DNA of 64,000 bases, from the NCBI GenBank assembly GCA_934047225.1, contig OW203991.1:5332001-5396000 (forward strand), given 5' to 3'. The notes under the pieces were generated by a model, which was not told where the DNA came from, did no database searches, and saw only the letters and a list, made by a program, of their open reading frames with translations. Shown one piece after another: positions 11,302 to 22,837 of the stretch (the first letter of the stretch is position 1; each line of letters opens with the position of its first letter). The stretch comes from Ypsolopha sequella. Its lineage: Eukaryota > Arthropoda > Insecta > Lepidoptera > Ypsolophidae. Both the position numbers and the translations under genes were made by a program.

Positions 11302-13084
11302 CTTGGGATAAATCGCCAAGTGTTTAAAATATAGAAATTTATTTGTATCATAGTTTGAAATGTTCAGGTCCCTTTACGCAAAATGAAAAAACAAAACTCT
11401 TTTAGGATTAATTTGTTGTCCCTATGTTTGTCTGTTTGTCCGTTTGTCTAGGCAATTTTTCTGGGTAAAATCAATAAATGCTAATATTTACAGCCCTGTA
11501 AAATATACATATTATAACGTTTTTATGGCCTTTTGTTTAACTTTTTCATACAAATTTTCTCCTTATGAAAATATAGAGATCAACACTTCACATAATATTT
11601 TGCATTTGAAAGAAAGCACAGAAAGGAACTGTAGAACAAATAATGTAAAAAATATAAAACCATATCTTTCTATTCTAAAGGGATTAATAATTTACTGTTT
11701 GTTCAATGTGGCGATAGCTTTGTTTATTTTTTTTTTCTTTGTTACAAAGATAACAAATATTTTCATACAAGGTTTTCCTTAAGGGCTATTTCTCCGAATT
11801 TGTAACAAAATATTAAGAAATAATTATAACGGTAAAGTACAACTTTTAGCTAAAACAATTTATTGTTAAAAGTTTGCTAAATGCATAAACATATTTTAAT
11901 GATATTATGGTATCTTCAAAATAATTGGGTTTTCCATAAGCGTGATATCAGATTATTTAAGAAATTTACGGCTGTTATCACGACGACGGATAAGCCAATT
12001 ATTTTATTACTATTGTAATATAATAAAAAATATGTTAATGGATACAGCAGACTTTTAACTATAAGTTTTCTTAACTAAAAGTTGTATTTTTACTTATTGA
12101 AATTGTATTTCTCATCAAGAAGTGCAAGATGACAAGATATTCAAAATAAGTTAATTGAATTTGTGAAATGGTTTCAGGTCAAAACAGTTTTCCATGAAAC
12201 GGTAATTGTTTATACTTAGCAAAGTGTGTAAACTTAGTCATCTTAACATGAACGACGCCTGTATTTCTCTCTTTTTTATTTCCAGTATAGATAAAAATAT
12301 ACAAACTTGTTAAACTTTGCGTAAAAACGAGGCAATATTGACGATATCCTGGCAGCTATTATGATGGTGTTTTATCAAATTTTGCTTTTTGGGCTGTATA
12401 GAGACGTAGTTAGATGTCACTAGAATATACTCATGAAAAAAGATATGAAGAAAATAAGCTGTAGACTTCACATTCGGTTTATACCTATTGTATTAATTTT
12501 AAGAAAAATACAGGGTAAAGGGACCTCTTAAGGAAAACCTTGTATTAAACTATTTGTTACCTTAGTAAAAAATAATTCAAGGAAAAAAATAAACAAAGCT
12601 ATCGCCACATTGAACAGTAGATAATTAATCCCTTTAGAATAGAACAACATGGTTTTCATATTTTTTACATTATTTGTTCAACAATTCCTTTCTGTGTTGA
12701 CTTTTAAATGCAAAATATTATCTCAAGTGTTCATCCCTACATTTTCATAGTGAGAAAATTTGTATGAAAAACGTAAAAAAAAACGTTTAAACCTAACACG
12801 TAATATAAATAAAAACGTCAAAAGTATGTTTTTACAGCTCTATAGAGGGCCGTTTATATTGGTATTTATTAATTTTACCCAGAAAAAATTGTCTAGACAA
12901 ACGGACAGACTGACAAACATAGGGATAACAAATTAATCCTAAAAGAGTTTCATTGTTTTCATTTTGCGTAACAGAACCTGAACATGTACCGACAGGATTA
13001 TCTACGATCTAATAATTTTGCCATGCACTGTAAATATTTCAAAATAAATTTATATATTTTAAATGCTTGGCGATTTATCCCAAG
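11302..13084. mobile_element. 1.8-kb inverted-repeat element
   Basis: The arms 11302-11783 and 12527-13084 are diverged inverted copies: CTTGGGATAAATCGCCAAG outside, GGATTAATTTGTTGTCCC, GGCGATAGCTTTGTTTATTT and ACAAGGTTTTCCTTAA inside. The 745-bp centre starts TTAAGGGCTATTTCTCCG, a MITE family also at 42971-43739. A 112-codon ORF in the left arm (11444-11782) is not conserved in the right arm. Confidence 0.78.
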
Positions 13085-13880
13085 TAAGTGTACCTATATA
13101 ATTTGCAAAAAACTTCACTTATTGGACCTGAAATGGTGAGCCAATACTAGAGGGTAATTTCACGAAAAGGTCATTGACATATGTTACAGATCTCAGTAAG
13201 TATAAGTAAATTAATTTGGGTTTCAATAACGATCACAAAGTTATTCTTTTAGAGTAACATATATTATTTTCCCGCATAAAAGTATGAATTCATTCCAAAT
13301 TCATTCAGTTTTGTTGTTATGACTATGGTACGATGTAGCTAAATCACTCATACGCATATTTTGTTGAGTTTTTAACGGCAGGAATATGATGCTCCTCGAA
13401 ATATTACTTTATAAAATTAATTTCAATGTGTTTTGAAGTAGTTTTGGGAGATATTTATAGCTTGCAAAAAAGGGCACAGGTTCCACGTCTTACGGGCGCC
13501 AACGCTAGGCGTAGACTGACAATATCTTGCTGCCGCTGACTGCATCAGTGGATTTACGTATTTTTGGAAAAAGGGGATGCTTTTTTGACCCGAATAACGT
13601 GGTATTTGGAAAATGAATAGATATCATTCACACTAATTTTATTAAAAAAAAAACCAACAAAATCGCGAAAGCGATACCTGAAACAAAATCGATAAGAAGT
13701 GTGCAATAGAGGGTTACAAAAAAATTCATTGACAGTACAAATATGAATCGATTAACGTGGTTTGTGGAAAATGAATACCTTAAAGTTCAACCAAAAACAT
13801 GTATTTTTTTTATGGCTATACGTAACCTAATTATTGCAACAAAATCATCCGAAAGCTGACATTTTATTTCTGTTTGTATT
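13085..13880. other. No gene seen
   Basis: AT-rich sequence between the large inverted repeat and the right part of the split hAT. Confidence 0.5.
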
Positions 13881-14254
13881 TTCGTTCCCCTTAATGCGTA
13901 GGTAACGCGATTTTCAACAGTTTTCGTTCCAAAAACAATGTTACTTAATAAATATAATAATTTTGAGCATATATTCATCCTCTTAAAAATTCCTGACAAA
14001 TCCAATTTGTTCCTTATTTCCTGACAGAAGGTTAAAATTCCTGACATGTCAGGAAAATTCCTGTCATCTGGTAACCCTAGCCATAATCGGCAGACCGGTC
14101 GTAGACTTGTGTGAGTCAGTAGGGGTCGCCAAAGATAGGTAAATAGGTGAGCCGTACAAGGTACAAGGTACAAGGTGGCGCTCCTAACTAGAGATCGCGG
14201 TATCGTGGAAAATTGCACAGACCCACTTTTCTAGCTTATTGTTTAACATACATT

Positions 14255-14310
14255 TCGTCACGACATGAATGCCCGAGGGGGTGTCAGAGGTGTTGCTAAG
14301 GTGCAATGAA
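14255..14310 (-). repeat. SINE fragment
   Basis: CGTCACGACATGAATGCCCG and GGGGTGTCAGAGGTGTT match the left part of the tRNA-derived SINE at 23905-24092 in the same orientation; the tRNA-like head is absent. Confidence 0.5.
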
Positions 14311-14604
14311 AAAAAAAACGATTCATATGATGTAAAATCTATAATTATATACTACATACTAATAGGTTACATATATAAATACATGCCTAACTCCGCCCAT
14401 TCAATTAGTCTCGCTAAGAAGAAGGGCAAGAAACTTAGCAAGGTCATACAATTTTTCAACATTTTTCCTTATCTTTTTTTTATCATTTCTGTTACATACT
14501 ATAACTTATATCGATATCGAATCGATACCAATGTACTTATATCTAGTTTAGTTAAGGGATAAGAAAATACAAGACAGCAGGAATTTACAGTAATGAAAAA
14601 AAAG

Positions 14605-14605
<1 letters not shown>

Positions 14606-14645
<40 letters not shown>
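14606..14645. repeat. (AT)n microsatellite
   Basis: About 20 near-perfect AT units. Confidence 0.95.
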
Positions 14646-15008
14646 TAGTATATCTGTATGAACTGCAACCCAGCTATGACTGAAATTCCAATAATAAAAC
14701 TTCGCGGCTTGCGGCCCAGTGGTTCGGACAAACTATAAATCACTCTGTATTGTGAAGTGAATTATGAACGAGAGAAATATTTTAACACCCTGTTTTTCCT
14801 TGTAAATTTATTTTCGTTTTAAATAACAGTGAATTGTTAATTTTCTTTTCATTATTTCAGAATGTTAGCTTGTTATGTTATTGTTTTAGTCTTGGTATTG
14901 GGGCAATAAATAAATTGACTTACTTCATTCCTTATTCTATTCTAGGCACTGCATGTGCCAAGTTGGTTGAAATATATGTATTTCTATGACTGCCCGGTTT
15001 AGCCGTAT

Positions 15009-15446
15009 CATAGACTAAGTACTCCTACGTATAGACTAGCAGTTCCCATACATCAGTTTGTAGCCACAAAAAAGGTGTAAAATTCTAACGAAATCTATAT
15101 GGCGTTGCTAAATCCTCTAACGAACACGATGGTAAAATAGACCGATTGGTGACGCTAGTGGCACAGCGATGTCACTAACATGAAAATAATTCCCACGTCG
15201 ATAATAGATGTCGCTGAAATATTCACTGTTAGTGTTGCCAATTTAGCGCCATCTAGTTTTACTCAGCAAAGCTATTACAGCCACATGTTTACTTGGTATC
15301 CATGACGGTTTACTTGCAGCCAATTAAACAAATTATGCTAATTTGCATCACTTGGCGACACCTAGTGTCGTAAGGGAGCTTAAAACATTTGCTACTCCTT
15401 TATGTATAAGAGTTGCCGGTCTATACGTAGTAATACTTAGTCTATG
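15009..15446. mobile_element. 438-bp TIR element
   Basis: Ends CATAGACTAAGTACTCCTAC and GTAGTAATACTTAGTCTATG are inverted copies that continue with CGTATAGAC. No ORF and no clear TSD. Confidence 0.72.
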
Positions 15447-15588
15447 ACAGTATGCATCATAAGAACCTAACCTATGATAACAAAAACGCAGTTGTAGTTT
15501 TTAAATAATGGCTTATTACTAGTATATACTTACTATATACTTATATACTTATTACTAGTATATACTAGTAATAACAGTCGTTATTGGT

Positions 15589-15745
15589 ACAGATTCGGTG
15601 TAGCACATCTTATTTGACAGGGCTGAACTTAATTTAAGCGTTCTGTCCTTGTCTTTTTGATAAAGAAAGAAAAAGACAGGACGCTCAAAAGAAGGTTAGT
15701 CCTGTCAAATAATTTAAGTCGTGTTTCGCCGAATCGACACCATTG
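15589..15745. mobile_element. Palindromic MITE W, copy 1
   Basis: A near-complete palindrome: AGATTCGGTGT, TTATTTGACAGG and GCGTTCTGTCCTTGTC pair with AAAAGACAGGACGCTC, CCTGTCAAATAA and CGAATCGACACC. A related copy is at 17554-17714, and a half copy at 48067-48160. Confidence 0.82.
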
Positions 15746-15839
15746 TTATTTTTTCTTGATTAGTTTGGACAGACTCTGTTTTGAACTGGAAAAACAGCCT
15801 TCACTGTGTATTTTTTTTTTCGATACTACGGCTTTTTTA

Positions 15840-15968
15840 TATACAATACAATATTTTTTATTGCACACCAAAAACAAAGTAAATAGACAATTTCAAAAAG
15901 TAAAACTAGGGTTCAATTGGCGGTCTTATCACTAAAAAGCGATCTCTTCCAGACAACCTTTGAATGGA
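15840..15968 (-). repeat. LINE 3'-tail fragment
   Basis: On the minus strand GTCTGGAAGAGATCGCTTTT, GATAAGACCGCCAATTG and a terminal AATAAAAAATATTG, the common lepidopteran LINE tail. Confidence 0.65.
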
Positions 15969-16117
15969 GGAACTCTTAAAAGAAAAAATAAATCAAAACA
16001 AAAATAAATCATTTTCTATCGCGCCTTGGTCTGTGTTATCGTGTTGGAAAGAGCATTCTTTACAACATAATTTTTTTCGAAACTCTATCTAGGTATTTTA
16101 GTTTGAGTGTACTGTTT

Positions 16118-16205
16118 TAATAGTAGATTGTACAACAAGGGCATAAAACAATCCATTTTATCCGAAACATAGTCGAGGATAAAATGGGTTTTATGCCAGA
16201 GTTAT
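16118..16205 (+). repeat. Palindrome, possible diverged hairpin-family relative
   Basis: GCATAAAACAATCCATTTTATCC pairs with the inverted GGATAAAATGGGTTTTATGCC around a 13-bp loop. The lead-in AATAGTAGATTGTACAACAAG resembles the start of the 390-bp hairpin family. Confidence 0.5.
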
Positions 16206-16777
16206 ACACTCTGCTTTTCACTTCGATTGCGAGAAAATGAAACAGTATTATTTCATCATCACTGGGTGACATATTTAACTTTCAGTAATACTTAATGCAA
16301 ATTAAAATAATCAAACAACCAAATATTTACTACTGACTGAGAAAAAACAACAGCTTTTTCCCGTTTTCCCGTCACTGTTTTTTTAAATTCTTACATCTTT
16401 TGGAAGGCAAAGGGAACCTACCCCATACAGCCATGTCTAAATAACCTAAATCATGACTTTTTATTTATTTTATATTATCTCTCTTTAAAGTCACTGTATA
16501 TATTCTTGAGCATCATCTGAAGCGTCTGTCGTGTCAGTTCACGCTAATATGATAGAATCTTAGCGCGAATATTATTGAGTTTCAAAAAGTTTGTCTATGA
16601 AGTTGTACTGTGTATCTGGCTGTATGGCCTATTGCCATAGTCTTAGAAGAAGTAAACACTTTTATGCACTAGAGCATAAAACCTAGTTTTAGTCCACTTG
16701 TAGCAAGCATAAACCAGTACTTTTTTTAGAGCATGAGAAGTGAAAAACCTATTTTTTTACTAACCTACGGAGTCTTA
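16206..16777. other. No gene seen
   Basis: AT-rich intergenic DNA, no repeat boundary identified. Confidence 0.5.
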
Positions 16778-16782
16778 AATAC

Positions 16783-16905
16783 AGACATACATATATTCAC
16801 GCCTGTCTCGAAGAGGGGTAGGCAGAGACTACAGATTTCCTGACACATCTTTTTCGCCTCTTCCACATCCATCAATCTATAGTCATACAAGCTCTTCTAT
16901 CTTAA
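16783..16905 (-). repeat. LINE tail fragment, FGHVERM family
   Basis: TATTCACGCCTGTCTC, AGGCAGAGACTACAGATTTC and TCATACAAGCTCTTCTAT match the end of the copy at 19443-19790. Confidence 0.7.
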
Positions 16906-16923
16906 ACATCAAGCCAAAAATAC

Positions 16924-17180
16924 AGCCGTCCCCCCTATTCTGTATATTTAGTTGCCAACTTAGCTGGGTGCCTATCATCAAAAACACAAATAAAAACTGA
17001 ATTTTCAAAATTTCCTTTAGTGGGTATTGAACTATTAACAAACTGTGTCGTCACTTCAAGTGCGATTAGTGCGAACATATCCTTAGACTATTGGAATTCA
17101 TTGGAATTCGATAGTATATCCATGTTTTTGATGATAGACACCCAGTCTAGTTGGCAACTAGATATACATAATAGGCCCGC
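16924..17180. mobile_element. MITE V (CTATTCTGTAT), copy 1
   Basis: Ends CCCCTATTCTGTATATTTAG and CTAGATATACATAATAGGCC are inverted; GGGTGCCTATCATCAAAAAC recurs inverted inside. Related copies are at 19133 and 60410. A 68-codon ORF here is only the repeat read through. Confidence 0.82.
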
Positions 17181-17553
17181 GTATGATGTGTTTTTAATAA
17201 TACTTCAGATGGGTTCAATCAATTAATATTAATCGTTTATATGCGATGGAACTGGTATATAAACAATTTAATTATTTAATAAGGCATTATCGTCAGCCCA
17301 TATACTAATTACTCGCCGTCGTCGTCGGTCGTTTATAATGACCATTTTATTCGTGCCATATTCACAAGCTATTATGAGCTTTAGGTGCTTGTGTCAAGAA
17401 CGTAGCGCGGTAATGAAATTATTTATGGTGGTAAATCTGGATTAGAGTTCAATGACCACGATGATTGATTGGTCTATGTTCTGTCGGTAATAGTTTTTGC
17501 TCATATAAGGTTACGCTTGTTTGTTATAGCCAAATTCATACTAGTCCAGTTAA

Positions 17554-17714
17554 TGGTGTCGATTCTATGTAACACGGCTTAACTTATTTGACAGGACTAA
17601 CCTTATTTTAAGCATCCTGTCTTTGTCTTTTCGATACAGAAAGAAAAAGACAGAACGCTTAAATTAAGTTTAGTCCTGTGAAGTAAGTTAAAGCGTGTTA
17701 CACCGAAACGACGC
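17554..17714. mobile_element. Palindromic MITE W, copy 2
   Basis: Ends GGTGTCGATTCTATGTAACA and TGTTACACCGAAACGACGC; the internal arms match the element at 15589. Confidence 0.82.
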
Positions 17715-18282
17715 TAATCTAAGAATATTTATCTAGATAAGGCTGTATAGAATGTACACTGGGTGAAAATGGGGAATAAATATCAGTAAACTAACTGAAA
17801 AATTAAAATTTCAAATTTATTTTAATGATATTTTTTTTACAATAACCACAATAATTAGATCATGGCTGAACAATATTAGTAAAATCAGGAGTCTAATTAT
17901 TTATAAAAAAAAATATGTTTTTTCCAGGAGGGGCGGGGGGGGGGTATCGATAAGATGAAAATAATTTTAGTATCATATATTAAATCATTTTAGTATCTAA
18001 AGTATCTTTAATTCGACCTCAAATCTTTCATTTACTTGATTGATGCCTGTATTGCTGTTATTTGCCATAATATTTTAGGGTTCCGTACCCGTACGGTGTG
18101 GTGGTACCGAACCCTTTGCGCGCGAGTCCGACTCTCACTTGGCCAATTTTTTTGTTTGCATTTAATAGCATAGGTAATCCCAAACAATTGACAAACGTTA
18201 TCTCTTTAGTACATTAGTGTAGTGTTGTCATCTCAGATATTGTTGTTAGATATGTTAATGTGTAATTCTATTGATATTTAGT
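17715..18282. other. Mostly unassigned; GGGTTCCGTA fragment at 18077-18150
   Basis: AT-rich DNA, then a piece of the lepidopteran GGGTTCCGTACC repeat with GCGCGAGTCCGACTC. It also has a G run at 17932-17943. Confidence 0.5.
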
Positions 18283-18292
18283 ACTGAACCGC

Positions 18293-18657
18293 AGGTGGTA
18301 GAGCTAATGCCGGGCTCGACTGTGGAGGTCGATCGACTGTCGATCTTACTTGGAGACCCCCTCGAAGTAATTCGGGGGAGAGTAAGAGGACAGCTCACAG
18401 GCAAAAAACCAGGGGGCCCACCATGTCTGGGACCGATGGATGGCGGTATATCCATCCCTAATAGCCGGGCCTTATATGGAACAGACTAGTGCCGGGCAGC
18501 GGCGTCACTGGTGCGAGGGTTCCGGCACCGCGCTCATCAACCCGCCTGCCCAGCGTGTGTGAGTATGGGCAATTCTTCCAGGATGACCGCCGGGAGTGGC
18601 AAAGTCCTGGAAAGGCTTATATCCAGCAGTGGACGAACTAAGCTGATGGATGGATGG
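18293..18657 (+). mobile_element. Non-LTR retroelement/SINE copy with 10-bp TSD
   Basis: Flanked by a perfect ACTGAACCGC duplication (18283-18292 and 18658-18667). It is GC-rich compared with its surroundings, with GGTAGAGCTAATGCCGGGCT at the start, GCGGCGTCACTGGTGCGAGG in the middle and CAGCAGTGGACGAAC then CTGATGGATGGATGG at the end, the usual tail of lepidopteran non-LTR elements. The overlapping ORFs at 18255-18489 are probably incidental. Confidence 0.82.
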
Positions 18658-18667
18658 ACTGAACCGC

Positions 18668-19132
18668 TTTTAATTAAATAATATTAAAAGCAAAATATAA
18701 AAAACATTCGCTTTTGGCATTTTACCAGAACGTATTTAAACACTTCATAATCGCTTAAGTTCGATGGATACTGGATAGCATAATTAATGGACCCATTTAG
18801 CCACAAGAAATCAGGCAAATTTTAAAATAACACGTCGACATTACATATCGTTGCCCTGCCAAAATATACTTCGACTCCTAAAAGAACTCGTGTAGGTAAG
18901 TTGTCAATACTAAGAAGGCACAATAAAAATATATTTTTTGTCGACTCTCATATCTAAAGGTCTCTGTTATGTATGGATCATGAGAATTTCATTACTGATA
19001 TCATTTTCCTTTTTGCCTTTCGGCTCTTTCTTTGTCATTTGCCTCGATATCTTAGTTTACGAATTTTGTTCGTGTTATACCTATATATAAGTATATAACG
19101 AATATTGGTTCAGAAATTGCTCGGTAAGCGTG
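18668..19132. other. No gene seen
   Basis: AT-rich intergenic DNA. Confidence 0.5.
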
Positions 19133-19360
19133 AGGCCTGTATCTCTAGTTGCCTTCTGGACTGGGTGTCTATCATCAAAAACATAGATATACTATCGAAT
19201 TCCGATTGTCTAAGGGCATGTTAGCACTTGAAGTGACGACACAGTTCGTAAATAGTTCAAGACCCACTAAAAGCAATTTTGAAAGTTTAGTTTTTATCTA
19301 TGTTTTTGACGATAGGCACCCTGTGCAGTTGGCAACTTAAGATACAGAATAGGGGGGCTG
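19133..19360. mobile_element. MITE V, copy 2
   Basis: TGTATCTCTAGTTGCC and CTGGGTGTCTATCATCAAAA at the left; GACGATAGGCACCCTG and AAGATACAGAATAGGGGGG at the right. Confidence 0.82.
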
Positions 19361-19442
19361 GTTTAGAAATTCTGTACCTACCAAATTTGCTTTCCTTTAA
19401 CGTTTCTGATTTATAATCTTATTCTACAACTAACAAAATATA

Positions 19443-19790
19443 CAACCTATATCAGACATACATGTACTCACGCCTGTCTCCAAAAGGGTAGGCAGAGATT
19501 ACAGATTTCCATCTGCTACGATTCAGACACACCTCTTTCGCCTCTTCCAAATCTATCAATCTAGTCATACAATCTCTTCTATTCCGGGTACTTTTGACAT
19601 GGCTCTTCTTCAATATGTCGCCAATTTGGTCAGCGTACGTCCTTCTAGGGCGGCCTGGTCGAGCTGGACCTTCCACTTGCGCACCATAAGTTTCTTTCGT
19701 CACTCTACTTTCATCCATCCTCTCTACATGTCCAAACATTAATATTCTATGACGTTTTTCGCAAATAGTCATATATTACAAAACTATTAA
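19443..19790 (-). pseudogene. Non-LTR retrotransposon ORF2 C-terminal fragment
   Basis: An open frame of 106 codons (19772-19452) reads RILMFGHVERMDESRVTKET, then GPARPGRPRRTYADQIGDIL, STRNRRDCMTRLIDLEEAKE and RSRWKSVISAYP. This is the C-terminal tail that follows reverse transcriptase in a non-LTR family common in Lepidoptera. Upstream reverse transcriptase is missing, so it is a 5'-truncated copy. Decayed relatives lie at 605-1265, 16783 and 53960. Confidence 0.8.
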
Positions 19791-20091
19791 TCTTAAAGCT
19801 GGCCATAATAACCGTACTCGTATTTCACAAGCTTTTTTATTTCTCCTTATGGCTCTAGAATTTCGGTTTTAAATATTTGGAAGCCAGTCGCTTTATACTA
19901 ATTGTGTATCTTTGTGTCGGAAAATAAATATATTTTATGTTTATGTTTAATCAACAAAATAAATAGCTAGAAAAAATACAATTTATTGGTATTGTAGCTA
20001 TTTTCAAAGCCATATCTTGGATTTTTGTATTTGTAATTGCAAAAAAGTTGTTTGTGGAGAATAACAGATTTAATAAAAGGCTTGAAGTATT
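19791..20091. other. No gene seen
   Basis: AT-rich DNA between the LINE fragment and the next MITE. Confidence 0.5.
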
Positions 20092-20456
20092 AATAGTAGT
20101 TTATGCTACAAGGGCGCAAAGGAATAAATTACAAGTTTTAAACGTAACCGAATAATTTATTGCTCTTACGCCCGTGTATCATACTACGTTTTTCAATGCA
20201 TAGTGTGAGGAAATAAAATAAATATAATTTTGTGAACTTTAAATTGTAATTGGCTCAAAAGGACTGTATCCAGAGCCGTTAAACAGTGGAAAAAAAAGTA
20301 TGACATTTATGGTACACAGGAAAGGCTGCAGGTTAGCCAGCCATTGTAAATAAATTAAAAAATAATAATAATAATAAAGCCCTAGGGCAAAATAATCGAC
20401 TTTCTGTTCGGTTTTGATGCATAAAAAGTGGGCCTTTACGAGCACATGCATTGAAA
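20092..20456 (+). mobile_element. 390-bp hairpin family, copy 3
   Basis: Same ends as the copy at 4763. About 28 bp of the hairpin apex are deleted, leaving ATTACAAGTTTTAAACGTAA. Confidence 0.85.
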
Positions 20457-20465
20457 AAACAATTA

Positions 20466-20755
20466 AGAAACGAAAGGCAGCATAATTATTTTGGTCACAT
20501 TTATCGACATGAAAAGTATAGCATGTTGAAGAACATAGAAGGGAAAATGGACGGAAAACGGCGAAGGGGCCTCCTTCGTCATCCACCTTCAAGGGGGAGA
20601 AGGTGGATGACATGAAGTGATAACGTAAAAACTTGAACTAACAATAAAGACGCTGCCAGTCTCTGCAGACTGGCACAGAATAGAGAAGAGTTTCGTGTGG
20701 TGGTCGTCGACATCCGCTAGGATATGGCACCCCAAGAAGAAGGAGAATAATTACA
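20466..20755 (+). pseudogene. LINE ORF2 C-terminal remnant
   Basis: Broken frames read NYFGHIYRHEKYSMLKNIEG, then KMDGKRRRG and, after stops, LCRLAQNREEFRVVVVDIR. The FGH..R...Y..L...GK..GKR pattern is the C-terminal tail of another non-LTR retrotransposon type. It has several stops and frameshifts and no reverse transcriptase. Confidence 0.65.
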
Positions 20756-21884
20756 GTAAATTCATCTTGCGTAATTTTAGTTTTGATCCAAAATTTGAAG
20801 CGCATCACAGCATCAATCAGAAAACCAATTTCGATCACAAAATGCGCGGTAAAACACAAATAGCGAGGGATTTCGATTAAAAACACATTATCTCAGTTAT
20901 TGCATTCCACACTTCTGCATCTGTTAAAGTGTCGACGCTGCGGAAACCGGAATATTCTACAGATGGTTGAATTGAATTTATGTGAGAAATCCACTTCGAT
21001 ACCGTTTCCTATCTGTAACAATGTTCGTAACATTTCCTTTTGTTCGTTCTGCTAAATGAACTGTGCATTTACTCTAGTGATTGCGCTAAAATGGAACGAC
21101 GACGCGACGCTTCGATGTTACGGAGTTCACAACAAAGCCCTAAAAAGTATTGTTACGTATATGTTGTCTATTTTCAAACTCATTTTTAACCGTGAAATCG
21201 AGATAATAAAATTAAAAAATATAAACGTGTTATTTCACTCTTTGATTTTAATATTTTGGCCGTTTGATACACGATTACTTGTATTGCCTTGCATCCAATG
21301 AAATCGTAAAGTTAGGCCTAAATGTTGATCTAAATATCATTTCATTGGAGTTATTTTAGGTTTTAGACAATAAAACGTATACCAAAATAAACTTACTAAG
21401 TGAGATATAAAACGGCCGTTATATTAAAAACGCACCCTTCTGGTTCCAATATAATAAATAAAACACATTGAAATTGCGAGATTTCTGAGCGGCCGGCGTC
21501 CACTGAGCAGGACAGACAGTGTAAAATGAAAGCGTTGGAGCGGGACCATTTTCTCCAAATACTCTCGCCTTAAAAGTATTACGCAAAATAGAGTCTCATG
21601 AATGTAAAGCAGGATGCATTGCATGCACTTCCGCAAACCCTCAAAGATCTTCCTTCTGTGTACTCTTTTAGATACAACTTGAATTTTTTTTACCTCTCCT
21701 CTATCTGAATGACTTACTGACTAAGCTACTGTTTGTTCGTATATATGTATCTGTGTATTTATGTATGTATTTGTATGTGGTATATTTTTATGTTTAGGTT
21801 ATAGGTGTAAAAAAACTTTTAAATAATGTTATGCACTGATTTAGATTTAAATTTCCAAGATAAAAATGTTTTTATGATTTCCCA
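20756..21884. other. 1.1 kb without a recognisable gene
   Basis: Contains ORFs of 61 to 82 codons on both strands with no family resemblance and no repeat boundary I can define. Confidence 0.45.
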
Positions 21885-21950
21885 AGGTTGACTGGAAGAA
21901 ATTTCTTATAGGAATAAGTCCGCCCTTGCCTTCATTAATTCATGTAAAGC
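21885..21950 (+). repeat. LINE 3'-tail fragment
   Basis: TTGACTGGAAGAAATTTCTT and GGAATAAGTCCGCCCTTGCC, as at 23768. Confidence 0.65.
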
Positions 21951-22175
21951 TACCCGTACACTCCTACACAGAAGCTAACTTCATTCCAGCGTGCTTACTC
22001 GGAAGTCTTAAGTTCAAGTCCACGGCAACGTAACGATTAGAATTTCCTAGAATCCAGTGAGTAGCCAGTGAATATAAGAGTAGCTTTTGCCCGCGACTTC
22101 TTCTGCGCTAAGCACCAGATCCGTGAATCAAGTGTTCAAAGCTTACTCCGTTATTTAATCAAAAAATTATATTAA

Positions 22176-22553
22176 GGCGCTACGTAAAAGTTTTAGCGTC
22201 CCTGTTACTCCATATGCGAAAAAACCTTTAGTGCAAGTGGGACGGATTCGTGGATAAGTAGCAAAAAGTCGGTTTTTTATTAATAGAAAATATACTAAGC
22301 AATTTTGTCAAAAACATTTTCAAGGAGACTTTACGAATACATAATATCCACATTTTGCATGCAATTTCACAATGAAATTAGTTAGGATTTCAGAATTACA
22401 GGAAAATATCGAGAAAATTTCATCCAATCGCGTTTTCCTTCAGTGAGAATCTTAATCAAATATTCAATAAACATTTACCCAAAAATGAAATACGTAGATG
22501 ACGTTATAGTGGAGTAAATGGATTCGAAAAAACCCAATTTTTTTGGTATCGCC
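22176..22553 (-). mobile_element. GGCG MITE family, copy U1, TTAA-flanked
   Basis: TTAA at 22172-22175 and 22554-22557; ends GGCGCTACGTAAAAG and TTGGTATCGCC. TTTTAGCGTCCCTGTTACTC and GGACGGATTCGTGG match 38403 and 60169 in reverse. Confidence 0.82.
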
Positions 22554-22675
22554 TTAATATATAGCAAAATCTAGGGGCGCCAGAAACTTTAAGTTACCAG
22601 ACATTGAAAAGAAAACCCTATCCAAATACGTTCAGTAACTTTTAAGTGAATTGCAACATACGACAGAATAGACAG

Positions 22676-22837
22676 GTGGGTCTATCGCGTAATTCTCATT
22701 TTCATCAACATCAACTTGAGATTGAAATTTGACGTGCGTGCGACGACGCCCGCCTAACATGCCATCTCTTTTGCACGCGTTGAATTTCGCATGCATTTGC
22801 TTGAAGTTGATACAAATGAGAATTACGCGGTAGAGCC
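22676..22837. mobile_element. 162-bp palindromic MITE, copy a
   Basis: CAG flanks both sides (22673-22675 and 22838-22840). Ends GGGTCTATCGCGTAATTCTC and GAATTACGCGGTAGAGCC; a GACGACGCCCGCCTAACATG core. Four copies are exactly 162 bp. Confidence 0.9.

Larger units (their letters stand above)
8876..14079. mobile_element. hAT-like element split by 4.7 kb of nested insertions
   Basis: The left end TAGGATTACCAGATCC (8876 on) and right end CATCTGGTAACCCTA (to 14079) are flanked by the perfect 8-bp duplication GCCATAAT (8868-8875 and 14080-14087), as hAT transposition makes. The two halves align with the left and right parts of the intact 484-bp relative at 62342-62825: TTCCTGACAAA / TTCAATAAATTTCCTG on the left, GATTTTCAACAGTTTTCG and ACATGTCAGG on the right. 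The interior is filled with unrelated repeats; no transposase is visible. Confidence 0.82.

Noticed and set aside
11444..11782. 112-codon ORF in the left arm of the large palindrome
   Set aside because: Composition follows A/T runs, the inverted arm does not keep the frame, and no domain is recognisable.
18255..18489. Overlapping 66- and 72-codon ORFs on opposite strands
   Set aside because: Both lie inside a GC-rich retroelement copy with a TSD; openness is due to high GC, and the related copy at 54271 lacks this segment.
20239..20613. Recurring small ORFs containing [20 protein letters not shown], seen in six or more places
   Set aside because: They are the 390-bp hairpin element read antisense. 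Start, length and frame vary between copies, so similarity reflects DNA homology, not selection on a protein.
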